Origin: Nitrososphaeraceae archaeon
GTDB lineage: Archaea > Thermoproteota > Nitrososphaeria > Nitrososphaerales > Nitrososphaeraceae
DNA length: 28,248 nt
NCBI GenBank assembly: GCA_025449515.1
Contig: JANWJI010000045.1
Location: 1-28,248 of the forward strand
Direction of reading: 5' to 3'
The notes beneath the pieces were generated by a model, which did not search any database, was not told where the DNA came from, and saw only the letters and a program-made list of their open reading frames with translations. Position 1 is the stretch's first letter. Each line of letters opens with the position of its first letter. Below are positions 23,315 to 28,248 of the stretch, piece after piece. A program made the translations under genes and the position numbers.

Positions 23315-23935
23315 ATGGAACAGCATCGACAGCATATAAAGAGTGATCTTACGGAGGCCACGATTGTAGTCAGCAATCAACTCACAAAACTGAAGATGCT
23401 TAATAAAAGAATTGCTCTTATTGATAAGGATTTTCGATATAAAATAGCTTGCAATCTGAAGAAAGGCAATAATGCCCGTGCAAGAGTTATGGCAAACGAG
23501 CTATCAAATATTCACCATGTTAATCGTATTTCTCAGAATATGTGTCTAGCATTAGAAGTCATAGTCTTACGTTTCAGTACGATTAACGAATTTGCAAAGA
23601 TTTTAGAAACTATTAATCCAACCATCGAAACGATCAAAGACATACAGAATGACATCTGGAACGTCGTTCCTACTGCAAAGGGACTCTTCAACGAAATGGC
23701 TTCAGTAACGTCAGAAGTGTTGCTTGATTCAAAAGTTAAAGTGGATTCAAATATCCTCCCTACGAATGTCGATGTGGATGCACTTTCGATACTTGACGAA
23801 GTGGAAAATCTCCTGGAAGATGAGGCAAAAGTGAGGCTACCAGATGTGCCACAAACTATCCCCCATGTCCGATCAAAAACCCCAGATAGGCATGAGCAGG
23901 TGTTCGATGGAGGCAGAGTACTCGTAGAGAGTTAA
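23315..23935 (+). CDS. ESCRT-III-like cell division protein (CdvB paralogue)
   Basis: Cdv proteins form the archaeal ESCRT-III filaments that constrict the division site, and are remodelled by the ATPase CdvC (Vps4-like). The 206 residues fit the ESCRT-III core: a long helical hairpin (about 8-75; LTKLKMLNKRIALIDKDF then NLKKGNNARARVMANELSNI), further helices to about 135, and an acidic C-terminal segment (about 155-172). The tail contains KVRLPDVPQTIP (172-183), resembling an MIM2 motif that binds the MIT domain of Vps4/CdvC. The C-terminal winged helix of some CdvB proteins is absent. A strong GGAGG lies 10 bases before ATG 23315. The next gene, about 100 bases on, is the wHTH/ATP-cone/NrdD-like fusion. 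Confidence 0.85.
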   Translation: MEQHRQHIKSDLTEATIVVSNQLTKLKMLNKRIALIDKDFRYKIACNLKKGNNARARVMANELSNIHHVNRISQNMCLALEVIVLRFSTINEFAKILETINPTIETIKDIQNDIWNVVPTAKGLFNEMASVTSEVLLDSKVKVDSNILPTNVDVDALSILDEVENLLEDEAKVRLPDVPQTIPHVRSKTPDRHEQVFDGGRVLVES

Positions 23936-24039
23936 ATTCTAGACGACGTGCTAAACGCATGCCGCCTACTATTTACTACATCGTTAGTGAAAAAATATTT
24001 ACAAAGGAGTTTTAATCATCTATTCAGAATAACGGTGCA

Positions 24040-26187
24040 ATGGAACAGTTGAGCCATGAATTTTCATTTCAAACTGAATCTAGACGAGGAGGAGTATTAG
24101 AATCAGCTTCTAGAAGGGTTAGAATGATATTCTCGGTTATGGCGAGTCCTAACCGGATTGATATCCTCAGAATTTTAAATTCTAAAGGACCGCTTACGTA
24201 TTCTGAATTAAAATCGCTTGCCGGATTTAAATCCAAAAAGGAGTCCGGCAAATTTGCGTATCACTTGAGAAAGCTGTTAAGACAATCGTTGGTTGCTCTT
24301 AATAAATCTGAACGCAGGTACACTATTACTAATTTAGGCAAACTAGTATTGAGTCTCGCTCGACAGATCGAAGAACGATCTATAGTTGAGAGTGGTAAAA
24401 TGTACGTCCGGACCTCTCGACATTCAATTGAAGAATTTGACGCACACAAAATAGTACAATCCCTAGTTAGGGAAGCTAATATGCCACTCGAACAAGCCCA
24501 TAAAATTACAGAAGAGGTTGAGAACAAAATCTATAAATTCCAAACTGCGTATCTCACCTCGTCATTAATCAGAGAAACAGTAAATTCAGTTCTCGTGGAG
24601 CATGGGTATGAAGACTATCGAAACAAGTTGGCTAGGTTAGGTTTGCCAACTTCCGATATAGTGGAAATGCTAGCTAGTGTCGATAAACTCAAAAATGGAA
24701 TCGATAGCATTTTTTCCAAGGTGTCACATTCTTTATTCTCCGAACATCTTCTGAACAATGTGCTTCCAAAGGATATAGCAGATATGCATTTAGCAGGGGA
24801 GTTAAACATATCACATAGCGGTATCTGGGGACTAATGCCAGATAGTATATTTCTCAACGTCAACGACCTGTGTGCAAACGGTCTAAATCTTAAAGGTAAA
24901 TACATGAACGTTTCAAGATTCGAGAACCTACGTAGATCTGACGACCTTGTATCCACACTTTCGATTCTGATTTCACTCTTGAACAGAGAGGCCTCCACAG
25001 AAATTGTATTGGAAGGGGTACCTCATAAGATGCTAGAATTATCAGATAATATAGGAAACGTTGCATCATTATTTTCTAGAATCCTAATGGACTCTTCATC
25101 ATCCCCATCTTATTCTGTTTCTGGGCTACCTCTCACGACAATAGCATTACCTATAGAAGAATTGGACGACAAGTTTATTGATGACCTGTTAATTGGCTAT
25201 TCAAAGTATGTTGATTGTACGCCTATGCCCAGAATTAGCCTCGAATTAATACATAATCCCAATAGTCATAAATTTGGTATTCATTCAGAAAGGATTGCGT
25301 CGACTATAAGACTTGGAGGAGTCATCTCGATTTCTAAGGATGGTATAAGATCTAATAATGGAGTCAGAAAATCAATTGGCGACAAGGTTTCGAACACAGT
25401 TATCACACTGCAGTCCCTTTCGATTAATCTTCCCAGAATTGCCTATCAATCGAATAAGGATGAAACATATTTTCGTGCCCGGCTTGCTATGTTGATTAAG
25501 CCAGCATTAATGGCGCTATCTATTAGAAAGAAAATTATTACCGACCTGATACTAAAGGGAACGCTATCGATAGTGGCAAGTAGCGCAAAATTTATGGAAG
25601 TAGGAGTTGCGAATGCAATAATTAACCTGGCTGGAGCTAGGGAGGCCGTTTACGATATCCTGGGACACGATGCTACTAAAAATGGGCCAGAAATATTGCA
25701 CAAGGTAATAAAGACTTCTGTCGATGTGGCACTGGATCAAGGAAAACAATTAGGTGAAGAAACAGTAGGAATTGCAATGATTAACGATCATGGTACTTCT
25801 AGGTTTGCCTCTCTCGATTCTGACAAGTATGGTCGAAGTCTTATACTTGCACCAAAGAAAGAATACGATATATATTCCCAAGGTATGTTACTAAATGCTA
25901 CCAAAATTTTGTATGGTGAGGACACCGTTCAGGCTATCGAAGAATTTAATGCGATAGATAGACTGCTTAACGGAGGACTATCTGTCGATATCGATTTTAG
26001 CGACTGTACTTCTGTTTCAGACACGAAAAAGACACTGGAAATCGCTTCGAATCTGAATTACATGCGTCCGAGGCTAAAGATTACGATATGCAATACATGT
26101 GGCAAGAAGTCCACTGCATTGAATAGTGCGAATTGTACCTTTTGTAATTCTCCGTCGATATTCCAAACCCAGTCTGTATCTCTTTAG
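24040..26187 (+). CDS. Winged-helix, ATP-cone and degenerate class III ribonucleotide reductase fusion; putative nucleotide-sensing regulator
   Basis: The 715-residue protein has four parts. Residues about 20-112 are an ArsR-like winged helix (VRMIFSVMASPNRIDILRIL, SKGPLTYSELKSL, FAYHLRKLLRQSLV, YTITNLGKLVL). Residues 120-205 are an ATP-cone (KMYVRTSRHSIEEFDAHKI). Residues about 225-670 resemble NrdD, clearest at LSINLPRIAYQSNKDETYFRARL, VGVANAIINLAGAREAV and HGTSRFASLDSDKYGRS (longer runs given in part). A zinc ribbon (Cys684, Cys687, Cys699, Cys702) follows. NrdD enzymes have a glycyl-radical RVxGY motif about 15 residues after this ribbon; here the protein ends 13 residues after Cys702 in SPSIFQTQSVSL. 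No activase gene (nrdG) is in the window. It therefore looks like a regulator, not an enzyme; that conclusion is inferred. Confidence 0.88.
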   Translation: MEQLSHEFSFQTESRRGGVLESASRRVRMIFSVMASPNRIDILRILNSKGPLTYSELKSLAGFKSKKESGKFAYHLRKLLRQSLVALNKSERRYTITNLGKLVLSLARQIEERSIVESGKMYVRTSRHSIEEFDAHKIVQSLVREANMPLEQAHKITEEVENKIYKFQTAYLTSSLIRETVNSVLVEHGYEDYRNKLARLGLPTSDIVEMLASVDKLKNGIDSIFSKVSHSLFSEHLLNNVLPKDIADMHLAGELNISHSGIWGLMPDSIFLNVNDLCANGLNLKGKYMNVSRFENLRRSDDLVSTLSILISLLNREASTEIVLEGVPHKMLELSDNIGNVASLFSRILMDSSSSPSYSVSGLPLTTIALPIEELDDKFIDDLLIGYSKYVDCTPMPRISLELIHNPNSHKFGIHSERIASTIRLGGVISISKDGIRSNNGVRKSIGDKVSNTVITLQSLSINLPRIAYQSNKDETYFRARLAMLIKPALMALSIRKKIITDLILKGTLSIVASSAKFMEVGVANAIINLAGAREAVYDILGHDATKNGPEILHKVIKTSVDVALDQGKQLGEETVGIAMINDHGTSRFASLDSDKYGRSLILAPKKEYDIYSQGMLLNATKILYGEDTVQAIEEFNAIDRLLNGGLSVDIDFSDCTSVSDTKKTLEIASNLNYMRPRLKITICNTCGKKSTALNSANCTFCNSPSIFQTQSVSL

Positions 26188-26283
26188 ATTGAAGTTATCA
26201 AGATGTATGCGAAAAAGAAGATCTGCATTGGTAGAACGGTAGACTTGAAGTAACTATATCCACGAATTCTGGCAATAAAAGGT

Positions 26284-27018
26284 TCAACTTTCGTTGTCCC
26301 AGAGGGTAGTCTGCCCAGCCAAATCTAAATCACCAACAACCATACGGTCAAGGATCTCTCTTACTTTGACTGCACGTGCTGTTCCAAACCCAGAAACCCT
26401 CGCAAGGTCTGCAATACTTGCATTCAATGCTCTATTTGGTGTTTTGAATTTTTGAAGCATTCTAATTGCCAGCTTATCTCCTATGCCTGGTATCGAAGAT
26501 AAGATCGAAAGCTGTTGATAATATGCCGGCTTTTCCTTTTTTATTTTTCTTAATAGCGGTCCATTATCATCTTCGTTATCTCGTGCAATTTTTGCCATAA
26601 GGATTAGTAGCTGGGTTGTGTACTCCCCAGAAGGTGTATGAATTATTGGAATTCTAAAATTTAACGCTATTTTGGTTAGTGTTTGATAGGCTAGAGGCAG
26701 TCTTTCAACGAGGGTTTTCAACTGCTTGTCATTTGTAATCCCAACTGGAATATCCGCAAGATCCAACATGTTGCCCTCGATAATAAGCACAGGCTTGGAA
26801 AAATACTGGTTTAAATCAGTACATTGCAAAAATAATCTTCCATCATATATAGAGCAGATCAGGTCATTGACGGTTTTTCTTTCAATGGCGGTCGCGGCTG
26901 AAGTTATATAGTCACCCACTTTCAATTGTGCAAAGTCGACCCTAACTCCTGCATCCAGGAGTAACTTGGGTATTTGACTGTTTCGTTCCCTCTCATCAAC
27001 AACAATCCTAATCAACAT
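26284..27018 (-). CDS. xpf: XPF/ERCC4-family structure-specific endonuclease
   Basis: Archaeal XPF cuts branched and flap DNA next to double-strand/single-strand junctions in repair and fork restart. The 244 residues contain the nuclease domain (about 1-150), with VVDERER (7-13), GDYI, and the catalytic AIERKTVNDL (ERKxxxD motif). A tandem helix-hairpin-helix follows (about 170-228; LSSIPGIGDKLAIRML and LARVSGFGTARAVKV). No helicase domain is present, so it is the short, nuclease-only form used with PCNA in many archaea. The C-terminus, AGQTTLWDNES, contains QTTLW, a partial PCNA-interacting motif. It converges on the fusion gene with a 96-base gap; upstream on the same strand is prefoldin beta. 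Confidence 0.93.
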   Translation of the reverse strand: MLIRIVVDERERNSQIPKLLLDAGVRVDFAQLKVGDYITSAATAIERKTVNDLICSIYDGRLFLQCTDLNQYFSKPVLIIEGNMLDLADIPVGITNDKQLKTLVERLPLAYQTLTKIALNFRIPIIHTPSGEYTTQLLILMAKIARDNEDDNGPLLRKIKKEKPAYYQQLSILSSIPGIGDKLAIRMLQKFKTPNRALNASIADLARVSGFGTARAVKVREILDRMVVGDLDLAGQTTLWDNES

Positions 27019-27126
27019 TACTATTCAAACGTTAAGCAACTTCACCATTACCCAACCGACTCTGAGTTGAATATCACCTACAGAACTTGAATCTAGAGAA
27101 GTCGACGTTTAAAGGTAGGTAGGCAT

Positions 27127-27525
27127 TTATTCATTTTGAATTTTCGAATTAGATGCAGAGCTGCCAATTGTTCCTTGAGCTCCCGCAATCATCTGGTTTA
27201 TCTTTGCCTCGACTTCTTTCAGGTTATCTTTAACCCTTGCTTCTTGCTTTGTTAACACCATCAATCTGGTATTTGATAATTCTTTCTTTTCTTCGAGTTC
27301 TTTTGATACTTCATCTTTCTTTGCTTTAATGAGTAGAGGCCCAGCATTTTTATAGACGGTGTCGTCAGGACCTATTTTTTTTAACTCGTCTATTGCCCTA
27401 CCAATTTCCATGGCCTCTATTTCGACCTGCTGCTTTTGCATCATTATAGCTTGTAGATTTTGTTGAAGTTGTTGTAAGCGAGATACCTGTTCTCTTAACC
27501 ATGGTGGGAGTTCTTGTTCACTCAT
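27127..27525 (-). CDS. pfdB: Prefoldin subunit beta
   Basis: This is the beta subunit of the prefoldin hexamer (four per complex). The 132 residues are two long coiled-coil helices (about 10-55 and 75-115; VSRLQQLQQNLQAIMMQKQQ at the start) joined by a beta-hairpin with the conserved DDTVYKNAGPLLIKAKKDEV motif. The C-terminal tail is short and polar (GTIGSSASNSKIQNE). The partner alpha gene is at 1079-1573, more than 25 kb away in the opposite orientation. The gene has its own promoter, a TATA box inside a palindrome at 27542-27558, although it follows Pcc1 on the same strand as in many archaea. Confidence 0.94.
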   Translation of the reverse strand: MSEQELPPWLREQVSRLQQLQQNLQAIMMQKQQVEIEAMEIGRAIDELKKIGPDDTVYKNAGPLLIKAKKDEVSKELEEKKELSNTRLMVLTKQEARVKDNLKEVEAKINQMIAGAQGTIGSSASNSKIQNE

Positions 27526-27541
27526 GGTACTATGATGTGAA

Positions 27542-27558
27542 TGGTATTATAAATACCA
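27542..27558 (-). promoter_or_regulatory. Palindromic TATA element of pfdB
   Basis: TGGTATT-ATA-AATACCA is a perfect 7-bp inverted repeat with a 3-base centre that contains the TATA sequence, 17-33 bases before ATG 27525. A dimeric protein bound here would block TBP, so it may be an operator; it may also simply be a symmetric TATA box. Confidence 0.5.
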
Positions 27559-27783
27559 AATGTGTATTTGTGTCTAGGAAGGTTCCGCAATACAAAATCT
27601 ATACATTGAACATTCTTGTCAATTAATTATAAACATCTTGAGTAGAATTAGTACCGATCGGTTGTCAAGTTGTTTGAGAACGATCACGTTATGATTACTG
27701 CGCTAGAGAACAATATAAGCGCCATCCTGGTCCCATATTGTTAAATATTGACATTCTTACCAGTCTTTCCTTGTCGAATCCTA

Positions 27784-27909
27784 TTATTCTTGCCAGCTAA
27801 CATGTGTAGAATATTTACCCTGATACACTGACCTAAAAATATCCTCGTAATTAAGTAATCCGCCGTTAGTATAATTAGACAATACCGAGATTTTTTTGCC
27901 TTTGCACAT
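27784..27909 (-). CDS. Candidate 41-residue protein downstream of Pcc1
   Basis: The frame begins MCKGKKISVLSNYTNGG and ends STHVSWQE. It starts 11 bases after the Pcc1 stop and has a Shine-Dalgarno-like AGGGGA six bases or so before its ATG, which is good support for a small translated gene in the same transcript. I recognise no domain. In other archaea a gene lies between Pcc1 and prefoldin beta, but I cannot match this one to it. It could also be a chance frame or a decayed remnant. The rest of 27526-27783 holds only the pfdB promoter. Confidence 0.35.
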   Translation of the reverse strand: MCKGKKISVLSNYTNGGLLNYEDIFRSVYQGKYSTHVSWQE

Positions 27910-27920
27910 AGATTCCCCTA

Positions 27921-28187
27921 TCAATCCAAAATTGATAAATATGCCATATTTATTAGTCTAAGATTTGTATTAACACGTGCTCTTAAATCCGCGATATTTG
28001 TCGTGCAGATTTGAATGAGTAATTTTGAATCCCTTGCTACAACTTTACTCTCAGTGCTCATTGATTCGGATCGAGTGTCTGATTTCAACGACGAACAGAG
28101 CGACTTGGCAATGTCATCTGATTTAGGACAATTGGGATCGAAAGAAAAGGTTATTTCAGTTTTGAAATTTCTATAGCCTGACTTCAT
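27921..28187 (-). CDS. pcc1: KEOPS complex subunit Pcc1
   Basis: Pcc1 is the dimerising subunit of KEOPS, which with Kae1, Bud32 and Cgi121 adds the threonylcarbamoyl group to A37 of ANN-decoding tRNAs. The 88 residues follow the family pattern: a first strand (FKTEITFSFD), a helix with DDIAKSLCSSLKSD, strands (ESKVVARDSKLLIQICTTN), and the signature helix DLRARVNTNLRLINMAYLS. ATG 28187 follows CAGGAG and overlaps the end of the eL43 gene by 17 bases; a TTG at 28202 would add five residues. The eL43-Pcc1-prefoldin beta order is a familiar archaeal cluster. Confidence 0.85.
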   Translation of the reverse strand: MKSGYRNFKTEITFSFDPNCPKSDDIAKSLCSSLKSDTRSESMSTESKVVARDSKLLIQICTTNIADLRARVNTNLRLINMAYLSILD

Positions 28188-28248
28188 ATGCTCCTGATGC
28201 AATCTTATAGTTACATTTTGGACAATGCCAAATCCCTAAAGCAATCCT
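28171..28248 (-). CDS. rpl37ae: Ribosomal protein eL43 (L37Ae), C-terminal part only
   Basis: Only the last 25 codons are in the window. They read GIWHCPKCNYKIASGAYEVRL at the end (given as GIWHCPKCNYKIASGAY plus EVRL), the second zinc knuckle (CPKC) and closing GIWxCxxCxxKxAxGAY signature of archaeal/eukaryotic ribosomal protein eL43 of the large subunit. The stop codon overlaps the start region of pcc1, indicating one transcript. Confidence 0.85.
   Translation of the reverse strand, partial: RIALGIWHCPKCNYKIASGAYEVRL

Noticed and set aside
1..28248. Mobile element, prophage or horizontally acquired island
   Set aside because: No transposase, integrase, phage structural gene or long terminal repeat is seen; the gene set is core archaeal and uniformly AT-rich by eye.

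Overview
The window looks like the chromosome of an ammonia-oxidizing-type archaeon of the Nitrososphaeria (Thaumarchaeota), most likely a soil lineage of Nitrososphaerales; the species assignment is an inference. The support is the mix of archaeal information-processing genes (both prefoldin subunits, Csl4 exosome subunit, aTrm56, KEOPS Pcc1, eL43, XPF nuclease, a Cdv-type ESCRT-III protein, MptE), tRNA genes with bulge-helix-bulge introns, a membrane-anchored blue-copper protein, a B12-dependent ribonucleotide reductase, AT-rich intergenic DNA with archaeal TATA boxes, and mostly monocistronic or short two- to three-gene units with very short leaders. No insertion sequence, prophage, CRISPR array or rRNA gene is visible. 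This is a core chromosomal region.

Layout. 1-1078: 5' part of a cupredoxin gene on the minus strand, then a regulatory-looking gap with a GC-rich hairpin and an array of eight perfect 10-bp repeats. 1079-4016: plus-strand unit pfdA-ftsY-argF. 4017-8968: a coiled-coil protein like the A/V-ATPase stalk subunit H, an RNase H-fold protein, a zinc-ribbon protein, a UbiD-family decarboxylase (probably of the archaeal mevalonate pathway) and a DUF218 protein. 9007-9133: tRNA-Gly(UCC) interrupted by two introns, followed by aTrm56, which methylates C56 of tRNA. 10234-12957: class II ribonucleotide reductase. 13045-14822: minus-strand pheA, csl4 and an unlisted 51-residue zinc-ribbon gene. 14857-20226: mptE, a coiled-coil protein overlapping guaA, a 62-residue protein, and glnA with an inverted repeat upstream. 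20349-22165: another tiny zinc-binding protein, tRNA-Phe with a non-canonical intron, a gene-poor stretch and a stand-alone asparagine-synthase domain. 22419-26187: Hjc-like nuclease, CdvB-like ESCRT-III protein, and a large fusion of a winged helix, an ATP-cone and a ribonucleotide-reductase-like domain. 26284-28248: minus-strand XPF nuclease, prefoldin beta, a candidate 41-residue ORF, Pcc1 and the end of eL43.

The most interesting item is the 715-residue protein at 24040-26187. It joins an ArsR-like DNA-binding domain to an ATP-cone and a class III (NrdD-like) reductase body, but stops 13 residues after its zinc ribbon, with no glycyl-radical motif. It looks like a reductase turned into a nucleotide-sensing transcription factor, an archaeal counterpart in logic to bacterial NrdR. 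The functional reductase NrdJ is in the same window. The second item is the tRNA-Gly gene, in which both introns, at 37/38 and in the T arm at 53/54, fold into recognisable BHB motifs and leave an almost perfect tRNA when removed. The tRNA-Phe gene adds a third intron at 30/31.
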